DNA of 64,000 nucleotides, from the NCBI GenBank assembly GCA_944386565.1, contig CALXBO010000077.1, positions 1 through 64,000 of the forward strand. The letters are read 5' to 3'. The notes under the pieces were generated by a model, which was given only the letters and a program-made list of their open reading frames with translations, ran no database searches and was not told the DNA's origin. Of this stretch, positions 53,438-62,893 are shown one piece after another. Position 1 is the first letter of the stretch, and each line of letters begins with the position of its first letter. Position numbers and translations under genes: made by a program. This DNA is from an uncultured Ruthenibacterium sp. Lineage in GTDB: Bacteria; Bacillota; Clostridia; Oscillospirales; Ruminococcaceae.

Positions 53438-54025
53438 ATGAGTTTGGTCCCTTATGTCGTTGAACAGACTTCGCGGGGCGAACGTTCGTATGATATTTTT
53501 TCCCGCCTGCTGAACGACCGCATCATCATGCTGTCGGATGAGGTAAACGACGCGACCGCCAGCCTTGTGGTCGCACAGCTTCTGTATCTGGAAGGACAGG
53601 ACCCCGACAAGGACATCAGCCTGTATATCAACAGCCCGGGCGGCTCGATCACTGCCGGTTTTGCGATCTACGATACGATGCAGTATATCAAATGCGACGT
53701 ATCGACGATCTGCTTCGGTCTGGCTGCGTCGATGGGCGCGTTCCTTCTGGCGGCCGGTGCAAAGGGCAAGCGCCTCGCGCTGCCGAACAGCGAGATCATG
53801 ATCCATCAGCCGCTGATCGGCGGCGGCCTGAGCGGTCAGGCGACAGATATCAAGATTCACGCCGATCACCTCGTCCGCACGCGCACGAAGCTGAACCGCA
53901 TTCTGTCCGAGCGGACCGGACAGACCATTGAGACCATCGAGCGTGACACGGAGCGCGACAATTTCATGACTGCGCAGGAAGCTGCTGCGTACGGCCTGAT
54001 TGATTCCGTGATCACCACGCGATAA
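53438..54025 (+). CDS. clpP: ATP-dependent Clp protease proteolytic subunit
   Basis: The 195-residue serine protease forms the ClpP barrel. The catalytic Ser98 is in [11 protein letters not shown], His123 in [10 protein letters not shown], and the Asp in the [10 protein letters not shown] region. ATG 53438 follows AAAGGAGG. The longer frame from 53366 covers the intergenic hairpin. It works with ClpX, encoded 11 bases further on. Confidence 0.97.
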   Translation: MSLVPYVVEQTSRGERSYDIFSRLLNDRIIMLSDEVNDATASLVVAQLLYLEGQDPDKDISLYINSPGGSITAGFAIYDTMQYIKCDVSTICFGLAASMGAFLLAAGAKGKRLALPNSEIMIHQPLIGGGLSGQATDIKIHADHLVRTRTKLNRILSERTGQTIETIERDTERDNFMTAQEAAAYGLIDSVITTR

Positions 54026-54036
54026 GAGGAGATTCC

Positions 54037-55332
54037 ATGGCCAATCAGAAAAAAGACAAAGATCTTATTTGTAATTTCTGCGGCAAGCATCAGGACGAAG
54101 TGGAACGCATGATCATCGGCCCCGGTGTGAACATCTGCAACGAGTGCATTGAACTGTGCCATTCGCTGCTGGATGACGGCGACAAGCCCCCGGTTCCGGT
54201 ATCGCCGCGCAAACGCTCTCAGACGCGTCCGCGCCCGGCTCAGGACGTCAATATTCTGACGCCGGCCGAGATCAAGGCGGGGCTCGATCAGTATGTGATC
54301 GGACAGGACGAGGCCAAAACAGTTCTGGCGGTTTCCGTCTACAACCACTACAAGCGCATTCTGTCCGGTGTGCACGACGATGTGGAACTGCAGAAGAGCA
54401 ACGTGCTTCTGCTGGGTCCCTCGGGCGTCGGCAAGACGCTTCTGGCTCAGACGCTTGCCCGCATGCTCAATGTTCCGTTTGCCATCGCTGACGCGACGAC
54501 ACTGACGGAAGCCGGCTACGTCGGCGAAGACGTCGAGAACATCCTGCTCAAGCTGATTCAGGCGGCCGATTTTGACATCGAGCGCGCCGAAAAGGGCATC
54601 ATCTATATCGATGAGATCGACAAGATTACGCGCAAGAGCGAAAATCCGTCCATCACGCGTGACGTCGGCGGCGAGGGTGTGCAGCAGGCTCTGCTCAAGA
54701 TCCTTGAGGGAACGGTCAGCAATGTGCCGCCTCAGGGAGGCCGCAAGCATCCGCAGCAGGAATTTATTCAGATCAACACGAAGAATATTCTGTTTATCTG
54801 CGGCGGCGCTTTTGACGGTCTCGACAAACTGATCCAGAAGCGCACCGATACGTCCGCTCTCGGATTCGGCAGCAAGCTGAAAGAGAAAGACGAAGCGCAG
54901 AAGACGAAGCTCCTTCGCATGGTTGAACCGCACGACCTCGTCCGGTTCGGCCTGATCCCGGAGCTGATCGGCCGAATTCCGGTCGTGACCGTGCTCAATC
55001 CGCTTGATGAGGACGCTCTGGTTCGGGTTCTGAAAGAGCCGAAAAACAGTCTGGTAAAACAGTACCGGGCGCTGTTGCAGCTCGACAATGTCGAACTTGA
55101 AATCACGGACGCGGCTCTCCACGCGATTGCCAAAAAGACGATCGCCCGCAACAGCGGTGCGCGCGGTCTGCGCAGCGTGATGGAGCAGACGCTGATTCCG
55201 ATCATGTACCAGATCCCGAGCGATCCTTCGATCAGCAAGGTGATTCTGGACGAAGATGCCATCGAGGGCAATCCGCCCAAGCTGGAGCGCGGCGTTCCGC
55301 GCGTTCGCTATCAGGACAAAGCCGCCAACTGA
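54037..55332 (+). CDS. clpX: ATP-dependent Clp protease ATP-binding subunit ClpX
   Basis: The 431-residue AAA+ unfoldase feeds proteins to ClpP. The N-terminal zinc-binding domain has CNFCGK and CNECIELC. Walker A is [11 protein letters not shown], Walker [11 protein letters not shown], the IGF-like loop follows GFGSKLKEK, and sensor 2 is in [10 protein letters not shown]. Length is typical. A strong terminator ends the unit. Confidence 0.97.
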   Translation: MANQKKDKDLICNFCGKHQDEVERMIIGPGVNICNECIELCHSLLDDGDKPPVPVSPRKRSQTRPRPAQDVNILTPAEIKAGLDQYVIGQDEAKTVLAVSVYNHYKRILSGVHDDVELQKSNVLLLGPSGVGKTLLAQTLARMLNVPFAIADATTLTEAGYVGEDVENILLKLIQAADFDIERAEKGIIYIDEIDKITRKSENPSITRDVGGEGVQQALLKILEGTVSNVPPQGGRKHPQQEFIQINTKNILFICGGAFDGLDKLIQKRTDTSALGFGSKLKEKDEAQKTKLLRMVEPHDLVRFGLIPELIGRIPVVTVLNPLDEDALVRVLKEPKNSLVKQYRALLQLDNVELEITDAALHAIAKKTIARNSGARGLRSVMEQTLIPIMYQIPSDPSISKVILDEDAIEGNPPKLERGVPRVRYQDKAAN

Positions 55333-55340
55333 CGGATCTG

Positions 55341-55375
55341 ACAAAGGCCGAAGCAATGCTTCGGCCTTTGTTGTC
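55341..55375 (+). terminator. Terminator of tig-clpPX
   Basis: A perfect 14-bp stem (55341-55354 with 55358-55371) with a 3-nt loop. The T-run is split (TTTGTTGT). Confidence 0.8.
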
Positions 55376-55409
55376 AAGGCGTTCTTTCAGGCTTTGATCG
55401 GAACATTTC

Positions 55410-55438
55410 TTGAAATGTTCACAAAATTAGTGTATAAT
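55410..55438 (+). promoter_or_regulatory. Sigma-A promoter for lon
   Basis: TTGAAA (55410-55415), 17 bp, TATAAT (55433-55438), about 40 nt before the lon start. No CIRCE or CtsR repeat is seen around it. Confidence 0.75.
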
Positions 55439-55478
55439 CATTTTTTATAGAATGAACAAGCACCATTCGGAGGACACT

Positions 55479-57914
55479 ATGCCTGAAAAAGTAAAAATCA
55501 TTTTAGATAAAAATGCCGATATTCTTCGTCTGCCGGCCATTGCGCTGCGCGGTCTGGTCGCGTTCCCGGGAAATGTGATTCACTTCGAAGTGGGACGCGC
55601 CAAATCGGTGGCTGCGGTCGAGTGGGCGATGAACAACAACAATGCGGTGTTTCTCGTGTCACAGCATGATATGGATGTTGAGGAACCCACGCTCCGCGAC
55701 CTTTCCCAGTACGGTGTGGTCGCGGAGGTCAAACAGGTCCTGCGTGTTTCGGACGACGTTGTAAAGGTTCTGGTGGAGGGAAAGTATCGCGCCAAACTTC
55801 TCATGATCGACACAACGGGCCGCTTCCTGCTCGCATCCACGAAGGCGGCGCCGCTGCGCGGCGTCAAAACGGCGGAGCCGGCCAAAACGGAAGCTCTTTT
55901 GCGCAGCATCAAGGAGACGTTCGAAGAATATCTCGGCCTGAATTCGCGGCTTCCCAAAGACGTGGTTTACACGATCCTCACCAATGAGGACGCTGTTTAT
56001 CTCGCGGACTTTATTCCGGCTCACTTCCTGTTCAAGACAAATGATAAGCAGGCTCTGCTGAACGAAGGGCATCTCGGTTCACGCCTTGAAAAAATTCTGG
56101 AGCTGCTGCGCAAAGAAGTCAAGATCATGCGCATTGAGCGCGACATTCAGGAAAAGGTCAACGAGCAGATGGACAAAAATCAGCGCGATTATTATCTGCG
56201 CGAGCAGATGCGTGCGATTTCCAATGAGCTGGACGACTTTGATGATACGCGCGAAGAGTCTGAGAATTATCGGCAGAGAATTGAAGCGCTCTCGCTTCCG
56301 GACGAAGCGAAGGAAAAACTGCTGAAAGAGGCCGACCGGCTGTATAAGATGCAGGGAAGCTCCCAGGAAGCGGCCGTGATCCGCACCTATCTGGACACCT
56401 GCCTCGATCTGCCGTGGAATGAAACAACGCAGGATAATCTTGATGTCAATAAGGCTGCTGCGATTCTCGACCGTGATCATTACGGCCTGAAAAAAGTTAA
56501 GGAGCGCATTCTGGAGATTCTTGCCGTGCGCAAGCTGGCGCCCGATGCCAAGGCGCAGATTATCTGCCTTGTAGGACCTCCGGGCGTCGGTAAGACGTCG
56601 ATTGCGCGCTCTATTGCAACATGCCTCGGGCGCAAATATGTCCGCATGTCGCTGGGCGGCGTGCGCGACGAAGCTGAGATCCGCGGTCACCGCCGCACTT
56701 ACATCGGTGCAATGCCGGGCAAGATCATCAGCGCCGTGCTGACGGCCAAAACGAGAAATCCGCTGCTGCTGCTCGACGAGGTCGACAAGCTCGCCAGCGA
56801 TTTCCGCGGTGACCCCGCGGCTGCGCTGCTGGAGGCACTCGACCCGGAGCAGAACAAATCGTTTAAGGATCATTATCTCGATATCCCGTTTGATCTGAGC
56901 GACGTGCTGTTTATCACGACCGCCAATACTCTGGATACGATCCCGCGTCCGCTGCTCGACCGTATGGATGTGATCGAGCTCTCCAGCTATACCCGTGTGG
57001 AAAAATTCAACATCGCAAAAAAACATCTTCTTCCCAAGCAGCTCGCCTTGACGGGACTGAAGGGCCGCGTGAAGATCAACAATGCGGCGCTGAACGGCAT
57101 CATTGACGGTTACACGCAGGAGGCCGGCGTGCGCGGTTTGGAGCGCACCCTGAATGAACTTCTGCGCAAATGTGCCAAGCGCATTGCTGCGGGCGAAGAG
57201 GAAGAGATTTCGATCGGTGCGCAGAACCTGGAGGAGCTTTTGGGGCCCAAACGCATCAAGCCTTCTTTCTGCAGCCGCACGGACTCTGTGGGCGTTGCAA
57301 ACGGACTCGCATGGACCAGTGTCGGAGGAGAGATCCTTCCCATTGAAGTTCAGATCATTCCGAAAGGCAGCGGGAAGCTGGAGTTGACGGGCTCGCTCGG
57401 CGAAGTCATGAAGGAGAGTGCGCATCTGGCTATCACGTACGCCAAGGTCCATGCGGCAGAATACGGATATGACGCCTCCGTGTTCAAGGATATTGATATC
57501 CATATCCATGCTCCGGAAGGCGCGATCCCGAAAGACGGCCCCAGTGCAGGCGTCACACTGACAACCGCTCTCATTTCGGCGCTCTCGAACCGCCCGGCAC
57601 GGGCAGACGTCGCTATGACCGGAGAGATCACGCTTCACGGTCAGGTCCTGCCGATCGGCGGTCTGAAGGAAAAAAGTATGGCGGCATACCGTGAGGGAAA
57701 GAAGCTCGTTCTCATTCCGAAGGACAATGCGCCCGACCTGTACGAGGTGGACGACGCAGTCAAAGAGGCTTTGACGTTCCAGCCCGTCTCGACGCTGTCG
57801 GAGGTGCTCAGGATCGTTTTGCTGCCGCCTAAAAAGAACGCTTCCAAACGCCGCGAGGCCATTCCGGTCCCGGCTCCGGAAAAACAGGCTGCAGGCCTTT
57901 CTCTGCCACAATAA
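55479..57914 (+). CDS. lon: ATP-dependent protease Lon
   Basis: The 811-residue protease has an N-terminal substrate-binding domain (about 15-205), a coiled-coil region, an AAA+ module with [15 protein letters not shown] (Walker A) and [10 protein letters not shown] (Walker B), and a Ser-Lys protease domain. The catalytic Ser is in [11 protein letters not shown] and the Lys in [15 protein letters not shown] 55479 has GGAGG before it. ATG 55452 would add nine residues and lacks a good site. The order lon-engB is widely kept in Firmicutes. Confidence 0.96.
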   Translation: MPEKVKIILDKNADILRLPAIALRGLVAFPGNVIHFEVGRAKSVAAVEWAMNNNNAVFLVSQHDMDVEEPTLRDLSQYGVVAEVKQVLRVSDDVVKVLVEGKYRAKLLMIDTTGRFLLASTKAAPLRGVKTAEPAKTEALLRSIKETFEEYLGLNSRLPKDVVYTILTNEDAVYLADFIPAHFLFKTNDKQALLNEGHLGSRLEKILELLRKEVKIMRIERDIQEKVNEQMDKNQRDYYLREQMRAISNELDDFDDTREESENYRQRIEALSLPDEAKEKLLKEADRLYKMQGSSQEAAVIRTYLDTCLDLPWNETTQDNLDVNKAAAILDRDHYGLKKVKERILEILAVRKLAPDAKAQIICLVGPPGVGKTSIARSIATCLGRKYVRMSLGGVRDEAEIRGHRRTYIGAMPGKIISAVLTAKTRNPLLLLDEVDKLASDFRGDPAAALLEALDPEQNKSFKDHYLDIPFDLSDVLFITTANTLDTIPRPLLDRMDVIELSSYTRVEKFNIAKKHLLPKQLALTGLKGRVKINNAALNGIIDGYTQEAGVRGLERTLNELLRKCAKRIAAGEEEEISIGAQNLEELLGPKRIKPSFCSRTDSVGVANGLAWTSVGGEILPIEVQIIPKGSGKLELTGSLGEVMKESAHLAITYAKVHAAEYGYDASVFKDIDIHIHAPEGAIPKDGPSAGVTLTTALISALSNRPARADVAMTGEITLHGQVLPIGGLKEKSMAAYREGKKLVLIPKDNAPDLYEVDDAVKEALTFQPVSTLSEVLRIVLLPPKKNASKRREAIPVPAPEKQAAGLSLPQ

Positions 57915-57936
57915 GAAACGTAAAGGAGTTTGCCAT

Positions 57937-58533
57937 ATGAACCCCGCAAAAGCGGCTTTCAAAGCATCTTACGGGCTTTCCAGCGAACTTCCTGCCAGCG
58001 ACCGGCCCGAGATCATTTTCTCGGGCCGATCCAATGTGGGAAAGTCTTCGCTGATCAATCGTCTCTGCAACCGGAAAAACCTTGCCCGCGTCAGTGCGAC
58101 GCCGGGTAAGACGGCAACGATCAATTTCTATGATGTAGACGGAACCTATTTTGTGGACCTTCCCGGTTACGGCTATGCCAAGGTAGCCAAAGGGGAGCGG
58201 CAGCGCTGGGACAAGCTGATCAACACCTATTTTGCGTCCGACCGGGGAAAGGTGCTGCTGATTCAGCTTTTGGACTGCCGTCACGACCCCTCTGCGGACG
58301 ATATGCAGATGCTGGAATATCTGCACCACTACGGAATTTGCTTTGTTGCGGTTCTGACCAAAGCCGACAAACTGAAAAAGAGCCAGTATGAGCCGACACT
58401 GGAACGGTTCCGTGCAATTTGCGAGCCGTTCGGGTGCCGTGAAGTCGTGCTGACCAGCAGCGATTCCGGCCTTGGAATGGACCGTGTCAAACAGTTAATG
58501 GAGGAACACCTGGTTTCTCTGGAATCGGAGTAA
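57937..58533 (+). CDS. engB: Ribosome biogenesis GTP-binding protein EngB (YsxC)
   Basis: The 198-residue GTPase takes part in 50S assembly. The G motifs are GRSNVGKSSLI (G1), a Thr in TPGKTATINF (G2), DLPGYGYAKV (G3) and LTKADKLKKS (G4). It starts with a TAAAGGAG site 22 bases after lon, and a three-base gap leads to the methyltransferase gene. Confidence 0.96.
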   Translation: MNPAKAAFKASYGLSSELPASDRPEIIFSGRSNVGKSSLINRLCNRKNLARVSATPGKTATINFYDVDGTYFVDLPGYGYAKVAKGERQRWDKLINTYFASDRGKVLLIQLLDCRHDPSADDMQMLEYLHHYGICFVAVLTKADKLKKSQYEPTLERFRAICEPFGCREVVLTSSDSGLGMDRVKQLMEEHLVSLESE

Positions 58534-58536
58534 ACA

Positions 58537-59262
58537 ATGGCATACAGGATCTTTGCGGACTTTTATGATTTTTTTAATGAAGACGCGGATTATGACCTTC
58601 TGTCGGAACGGGTTCTGGCTGCGCTCCGTGAACATGGCGTTTCAGACGGGATTGTCATTGACCTCGGCTGCGGAACCGGAGAGCTGACGCTTCGCCTTGC
58701 ACAGGCCGGCTACGATATGATCGGTGTGGATGCGAGCGAGGAGATGCTCAGCGTACTGCAGGAAAAGGAATTCGAACTGGGCATGAGCGGTGTTCTGCTG
58801 CTCCATCAGGAGCTCCAGACACTGGATCTGTACGGCACGGTTCGCGCGGCCGTGTCTACGTTCGACACCTTCAATCACATCGGCCCTGTGGACGAATTTG
58901 AACGCGCTCTGTGCCGTGCATCGCTGTTTCTGGAGCCCGGCGGCGTATTCGTATTTGACATGAATACGCCCTACAAGCACCGCTGCATTCTGGCGGACAA
59001 TACGTTTACGCTGGATGCGGACGATGCCGTGTGCGTATGGAAGAATCATACCACCGAAGAGGGTACCCGGATCAGCATTGAAATCACAAGCGACGGCGAA
59101 ACGGCCGATGAAAGCTTTTTTGAATACAGCTATACCCAAGAGCAGATCGAACAGGCGTGCCGCGCGGCGCATCTCCGCATCGAAAGAGTGTGCGACGGCG
59201 AGACTTTCGGTGAGCTGAATCCTGAAAGCCAGCGCTTTTTCTTTGTCTGCATCAAAGAGTGA
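58537..59262 (+). CDS. Class I SAM-dependent methyltransferase
   Basis: A 241-residue protein with a clear SAM-binding motif I, VIDLGCGTGELTLRLA (about 43-58), the acidic motif II in GVDASEEML, and a second methyltransferase region in FDTFNHIG and GGVFVFDMNTPYK. The substrate is unknown. It lies between engB and hslO in tight spacing, and its TGA overlaps the GTG that could start the next frame. Members of this group in Clostridia are annotated only by fold. Confidence 0.85.
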   Translation: MAYRIFADFYDFFNEDADYDLLSERVLAALREHGVSDGIVIDLGCGTGELTLRLAQAGYDMIGVDASEEMLSVLQEKEFELGMSGVLLLHQELQTLDLYGTVRAAVSTFDTFNHIGPVDEFERALCRASLFLEPGGVFVFDMNTPYKHRCILADNTFTLDADDAVCVWKNHTTEEGTRISIEITSDGETADESFFEYSYTQEQIEQACRAAHLRIERVCDGETFGELNPESQRFFFVCIKE

Positions 59263-59279
59263 AAAGGACCGGTCAAATT

Positions 59280-60158
59280 ATGTCTAGATTGATTCGTGCA
59301 ATATCTGAAAACGGCGGAGTGATTTTCTCCGCGATTGATTCGACTGAAATTGTCGCTGAGATGGAGCGCATCCACAAAACGAGCGCAGTGACAAGCGCGG
59401 CGCTCGGACGTCTGCTCACAGCGGGAGCTCTGATGGGAGCCATGCTCAAGAGCCCTGAGAACTCCATCACTCTGCGTGTAAAAGGAGACGGTCCTGCCGG
59501 TCTTCTGCTGGCAGTTGCCGACGGGGCAGGACATGTCAAGGGCATGGTTGAGAACCCTGTTGTGGAGATTCCTCTGCGTGCAGACGGAAAACTGGACGTG
59601 GGCTCGGCTGTCGGCAAGGACGGAACGCTCAGCGTTGTGCGCGACCTTGGAATGAAAGAGCCGTACATCGGCCAGATCCCGCTCGTGAGCGGCGAGATTG
59701 CCGAGGACATTACTTCTTATTATGCCGTGAGTGAGCAGATCCCGACTGTCTGCGCGCTGGGTGTTTTGGTTGCGCCTGATCTTACGATCCGCCGCGCCGG
59801 TGGTTTTCTTCTGCAGCTTCTTCCGGGGGCAACTGAAGAGGAAATCAGCCGTCTGGAAGCCAATGTGGCGTCCATGAAGAGTGTTACCCAGATGCTGGAG
59901 GACGGGCTCACACTGGAGAATATGATGCAGCTTGCCCTCGATGGGTTTGATCCGGAGATTCTGGACGAGCAGGAGTGCGCCTATTCCTGTGACTGTTCAC
60001 AGGAGCGCATGGAGCGTGCGCTGATTTCGCTTGGCAGGGAAGAGCTGACCGCGATGGCTCAGGAAGAACCGATTGCAGAAGTATGTTGTCAGTTCTGTGA
60101 GAGACATCATCACGTCGACCTCAAAAAACTGCTTGAACAGCTGGATGCAAACAGCTGA
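59280..60158 (+). CDS. hslO: Redox-regulated chaperone Hsp33
   Basis: The 292-residue chaperone becomes active when oxidised. The N-terminal domain (VKGDGPAGLLLAVADGAGHVKG) is followed by the linker and the zinc-binding redox switch with CDC (YSCDCS) and CQFC (EVCCQFCERHH) near the C-terminus, giving the CxC...CxxC pattern. ATG 59280 has AAGGA 11 bases before it and matches the usual Hsp33 start, so the GTG at 59259 is not used. Confidence 0.96.
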   Translation: MSRLIRAISENGGVIFSAIDSTEIVAEMERIHKTSAVTSAALGRLLTAGALMGAMLKSPENSITLRVKGDGPAGLLLAVADGAGHVKGMVENPVVEIPLRADGKLDVGSAVGKDGTLSVVRDLGMKEPYIGQIPLVSGEIAEDITSYYAVSEQIPTVCALGVLVAPDLTIRRAGGFLLQLLPGATEEEISRLEANVASMKSVTQMLEDGLTLENMMQLALDGFDPEILDEQECAYSCDCSQERMERALISLGREELTAMAQEEPIAEVCCQFCERHHHVDLKKLLEQLDANS

Positions 60159-60199
60159 GCAGAAATTTGAAATATTTTCAATTTTTTTTGAAAAAAGCC

Positions 60200-60228
60200 T
60201 TGACGAGTGCGATGTTATCCGTTATAAT
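60200..60228 (+). promoter_or_regulatory. Sigma-A promoter for the first tRNA-Gly
   Basis: TTGACG (60200-60205), 17 bp, TATAAT (60223-60228), 37 bases before the tRNA. It is a near-consensus stable-RNA promoter. Confidence 0.85.
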
Positions 60229-60265
60229 AAATCTCGCCGCTGAAAAACAAGCAGCGGCAAGATAA

Positions 60266-60341
60266 GCGGCTTTAGCTCATCTGGTAGAGCGCCACCTTGC
60301 CAAGGTGGAGGTAGCGAGTTCGATCCTCGTAAGCCGCTCCA
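60266..60341 (+). tRNA. tRNA-Gly (anticodon GCC), copy 1
   Basis: A 76-nt cloverleaf with encoded CCA. Acceptor stem GCGGCTT/AAGCCGC, anticodon stem CCACC/GGTGG, loop TTGCCAA, anticodon GCC. It is identical to the copy at 60676-60751. Confidence 0.96.
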
Positions 60342-60381
60342 CACTTGCCTCGAGCAAGTAAAGCGAAATCGAAAAAAGTTC

Positions 60382-60410
60382 TTGACAAAGAACAATGAAT
60401 ATGATAAAAT
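60382..60410 (+). promoter_or_regulatory. Second sigma-A promoter inside the tRNA cluster
   Basis: TTGACA (60382-60387), 17 bp, TAAAAT (60405-60410) preceded by TATGA. It would transcribe tRNA-Val and the genes after it. Confidence 0.8.
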
Positions 60411-60431
60411 ATTCAGCGTCGGTTTCGGTTC

Positions 60432-60507
60432 GGAAGTTTAGCTCAGCTGGGAGAGCATCTGCCTTACAAGCAGAGGGTCACAGGTTCGAGCCCTGTAACT
60501 TCCACCA
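60432..60507 (+). tRNA. tRNA-Val (anticodon TAC)
   Basis: A 76-nt cloverleaf with CCA. Acceptor stem GGAAGTT/AACTTCC, anticodon stem TCTGC/GCAGA, loop CTTACAA, anticodon TAC. Confidence 0.95.
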
Positions 60508-60514
60508 AAATTGT

Positions 60515-60591
60515 GGCCCGGTAGTTCAGTTGGTTAGAACGCTAGCCTGTCACGCTAGAGGTCGTGAGTTCGAGCCTCATCCGGGTCGCCA
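60515..60591 (+). tRNA. tRNA-Asp (anticodon GTC)
   Basis: A 77-nt cloverleaf with CCA. Acceptor stem GGCCCGG/CCGGGTC, G discriminator as expected for Asp, anticodon stem CTAGC/GCTAG, loop CTGTCAC, anticodon GTC. Confidence 0.96.
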
Positions 60592-60594
60592 TTT

Positions 60595-60670
60595 GCCTCT
60601 GTAGCTCAGTCGGTAGAGCAGGGGACTGAAAATCCCCGTGTCGATGGTTCGATTCCGTCCGGAGGCACCA
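60595..60670 (+). tRNA. tRNA-Phe (anticodon GAA)
   Basis: A 76-nt cloverleaf with CCA. Acceptor stem GCCTCTG/CGGAGGC, anticodon stem GGGGA/TCCCC, loop CTGAAAA, anticodon GAA. The A37 in AAAA is a likely MiaA/MiaB target, and both enzymes are encoded in this window. Confidence 0.96.
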
Positions 60671-60675
60671 TTCAT

Positions 60676-60751
60676 GCGGCTTTAGCTCATCTGGTAGAGC
60701 GCCACCTTGCCAAGGTGGAGGTAGCGAGTTCGATCCTCGTAAGCCGCTCCA
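60676..60751 (+). tRNA. tRNA-Gly (anticodon GCC), copy 2
   Basis: Identical over all 76 bases to the copy at 60266-60341, so a duplication within the cluster is likely. The match continues for only a few bases past the CCA. Confidence 0.96.
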
Positions 60752-60755
60752 CAAC

Positions 60756-60795
60756 ACAAATCCGCCGCAGCTCAGCACCGGCGGATTTGTCTTAT
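60756..60795 (+). terminator. Hairpin between tRNA-Gly and tRNA-Cys
   Basis: A perfect 12-bp stem (60756-60767 with 60779-60790) with an 11-nt loop is followed by CTTAT. It could be a leaky terminator or a processing signal. Confidence 0.55.
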
Positions 60796-60797
60796 AA

Positions 60798-60872
60798 GGT
60801 GCCGTAGCCAAGTGGTAAGGCAACGGTCTGCAAAACCGTTATGCACCGGTTCAAATCCGGTCGGCACCTCCA
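60798..60872 (+). tRNA. tRNA-Cys (anticodon GCA)
   Basis: A 75-nt cloverleaf with CCA. Acceptor stem GGTGCCG/CGGCACC, T discriminator as required for Cys, anticodon stem ACGGT/ACCGT, loop CTGCAAA, anticodon GCA. Confidence 0.96.
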
Positions 60873-60873
60873 G

Positions 60874-60903
60874 ACCCCGACTGAATCAGTCGGGGTTTTT
60901 TCT
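60874..60903 (+). terminator. Terminator of the tRNA cluster
   Basis: A 9-bp stem (60874-60882 with 60888-60896) is followed by T6, one base after the tRNA-Cys CCA. Confidence 0.92.
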
Positions 60904-60940
60904 TTGCAAAAAAGACACAATAAACGGAACGGCGTTCGGC

Positions 60941-60969
60941 TTGCATCCGGACGGGAAATCGAGTACAAT
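60941..60969 (+). promoter_or_regulatory. Sigma-A promoter for the nucleotidyltransferase gene
   Basis: TTGCAT (60941-60946), 17 bp, TACAAT (60964-60969), 45 bases before the ATG. Confidence 0.65.
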
Positions 60970-61014
60970 AGTATAAAATCTTCCGGCCGCGCTTGCCGGG
61001 TGAGGAGGAAATGC

Positions 61015-61947
61015 ATGAACACTGCACTTGTGATCATGGCTGCCGGAATCGGTTCCCGTTTCGGCGGCGGAATCAAGCAGTTGGAACCTGTCGGTCCAAG
61101 CGGTGAAATCATTATGGACTATTCGATTCATGATGCGATCCGCGCCGGTTTCAATAAAATCGTTTTTATTATCCGCAAGGATATTGAAGCCGACTTCTCG
61201 GAGGTGATCGGCCAGCGCATCGAGAAGATTTGTGCTTCTCTCGGCGTGGAGACTGCGTATGCGTTCCAGGCGCTTGAAGACATCCCCGAAGGAGAAACGC
61301 TTCCCGCAGACCGGAAAAAGCCGTGGGGAACCGGTCAGGCGGTTCTTGCGTGCAAGGAGATTCTGAACGAGCCGTTTGCCGTGATCAATGCGGACGACTA
61401 CTACGGTGCTGAAGCGTTTGTGAGAGTGCATGATTTTCTGGAACACTACTCGCCGGAGCGGCCGAACGAATTTTGCATGGCGGGTTTTATTCTGAAAAAT
61501 ACCCTGAGTGAGAACGGCGGCGTAACGCGCGGTGTGTGCAGCGTGGATGCCGACGGAATGCTCACCGGCATCGAAGAGACTTCCAACATTGTGAAGACTC
61601 CGGAGGGCGCTGCGGTGGATCACGACGGCGTCCTGACGCCGCTGGACTCGGATTCTTATGTCTCTATGAATATGTGGGGACTGACGCCCGAATTCATCGG
61701 CATGCTGGAAAAAGGCTTCACCGAATTTTTCCGTCAGGGCGGCGACATGACAAAACGGGAGTATCTGCTGCCGATCTTCATCGGAGAGCTTCTGCAGCAG
61801 CACGCGGTATCCGTGCGCGTGCTCCAGACCAATGATCGCTGGTTCGGCGTTACCTATCGCGAGGATAAACCTGTCGTCGTGGAATCGTTCCGGAAATTGA
61901 TTTCGGACGGCGTTTATCGCAAAGCCGTGTTTGAGGATCTGTTGTGA
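61015..61947 (+). CDS. Nucleotidyltransferase (NDP-sugar pyrophosphorylase-like)
   Basis: A 310-residue protein with the nucleotidyltransferase start VIMAAGIGSRFGGGIKQLEPVGPSG (about 5-30), in which the GxGxR loop and Lys bind NTP. INADDYYG (about 118-125) holds the metal-binding Asp. YVSMNMWGLTPEF and DRWFGVTYRED follow. Such enzymes join NTP to a sugar phosphate or similar alcohol. The sugar cannot be told, and no sugar-pathway gene is next to it. ATG 61015 has GAGGAGGA upstream. The earlier open frame covers a tRNA and is not coding. Confidence 0.82.
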   Translation: MNTALVIMAAGIGSRFGGGIKQLEPVGPSGEIIMDYSIHDAIRAGFNKIVFIIRKDIEADFSEVIGQRIEKICASLGVETAYAFQALEDIPEGETLPADRKKPWGTGQAVLACKEILNEPFAVINADDYYGAEAFVRVHDFLEHYSPERPNEFCMAGFILKNTLSENGGVTRGVCSVDADGMLTGIEETSNIVKTPEGAAVDHDGVLTPLDSDSYVSMNMWGLTPEFIGMLEKGFTEFFRQGGDMTKREYLLPIFIGELLQQHAVSVRVLQTNDRWFGVTYREDKPVVVESFRKLISDGVYRKAVFEDLL

Positions 61948-61953
61948 TCGTCT

Positions 61954-61998
61954 GCGGCGGGCCCGGTAACGGGCCCGCCGCGCTCTTGTTTTATTTTG
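61954..61998 (+). terminator. Terminator of the nucleotidyltransferase gene
   Basis: A perfect 12-bp GC stem (61954-61965 with 61970-61981) with a GTAA loop is followed by a T-rich stretch a few bases away. Confidence 0.75.
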
Positions 61999-62017
61999 TT
62001 ATTCGGGGAAAGAAAGT

Positions 62018-62893
62018 ATGAAGATTATCAATTTGTTTTCGGAAAAGAAATGTGTTTTTTCCATTGAAGTGTTTCCGCCCAAACAAGAGGCATCCTTTGA
62101 TGCCATGCTGCAGAAGCTGGATGCCCTTGCCGCTCTGAAACCGGATTTCATCAGTGTGACATACGGAGCCGGTGGTTCGGCGGCGGGGCGCGGAACTGCG
62201 GATATTGCGGATTATCTGAAAAACACACTTTCCGTCGAACCGCTCGCACATCTGACGTGCGTCAATTCTTCACGTGATCAGATCGGTACGGCGCTAGATG
62301 ACCTTCGGAATCGCGGAATTAAAAACATTCTGGCTCTGCGCGGAGATAAAAATCCGAATGTCCCGCCGAAAGACGACTTTCACTACGCCAGCGAACTGGC
62401 TCAGGCAATAACGGAATACGGAGGCTTTTCACTGGCAGGAGCCTGTTATCCGGAAGGACATGTGGAAAGTGCATCGCTGGCCCGCGATGTTGAGTCACTG
62501 CAATACAAAATTGACGCTGGCGTGAGCCACCTGATCACGCAGCTGTTTTTTGACAACGGTACGTTTTATCGTTTCCTCAATCTTGCCAGAAAAGCGGGCA
62601 TTACCGTTCCGGTTCAGGCGGGCGTTATGCCGATTGTAAATGTGCGTCAGATCAGCCGAACGGTCGCGCTAAGCTCCGCATCGCTGCCGCACTCCTTTAC
62701 GAAGATGATCAGCCGATGGGAGCATGACGAGCAGGCGCTGTTTGACGCCGGTATTGACTACGCGATCTCCCAGATCCGCGATTTGATCACCGGGGGTGCG
62801 GACGGCGTTCATCTGTATGCGATGAACAACCCCGAGGTGGCTCGCCGTGTTTACGACGGAGTTTCCGACTTGCTCGAGGATTTGAACGCATGA
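62018..62893 (+). CDS. metF: Methylenetetrahydrofolate reductase
   Basis: The 291-residue flavoprotein reduces 5,10-methylene-THF to 5-methyl-THF, the methyl donor for methionine. Signature parts are SIEVFPPK (catalytic Glu), SVTYGAGGS, HLTCVNSSRDQ, ILALRGDKN and ITQLFFDNGTFYRF. Length is typical for the bacterial type. It overlaps the next gene by four bases, and metH follows, so this is a methionine operon. Confidence 0.96.
   Translation: MKIINLFSEKKCVFSIEVFPPKQEASFDAMLQKLDALAALKPDFISVTYGAGGSAAGRGTADIADYLKNTLSVEPLAHLTCVNSSRDQIGTALDDLRNRGIKNILALRGDKNPNVPPKDDFHYASELAQAITEYGGFSLAGACYPEGHVESASLARDVESLQYKIDAGVSHLITQLFFDNGTFYRFLNLARKAGITVPVQAGVMPIVNVRQISRTVALSSASLPHSFTKMISRWEHDEQALFDAGIDYAISQIRDLITGGADGVHLYAMNNPEVARRVYDGVSDLLEDLNA

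Noticed and set aside
60395..60604. Open frames running through the tRNA cluster on both strands
   Set aside because: They cover tRNA-Val, Asp and Phe. The RNAs are certain and the frames have no coding features.
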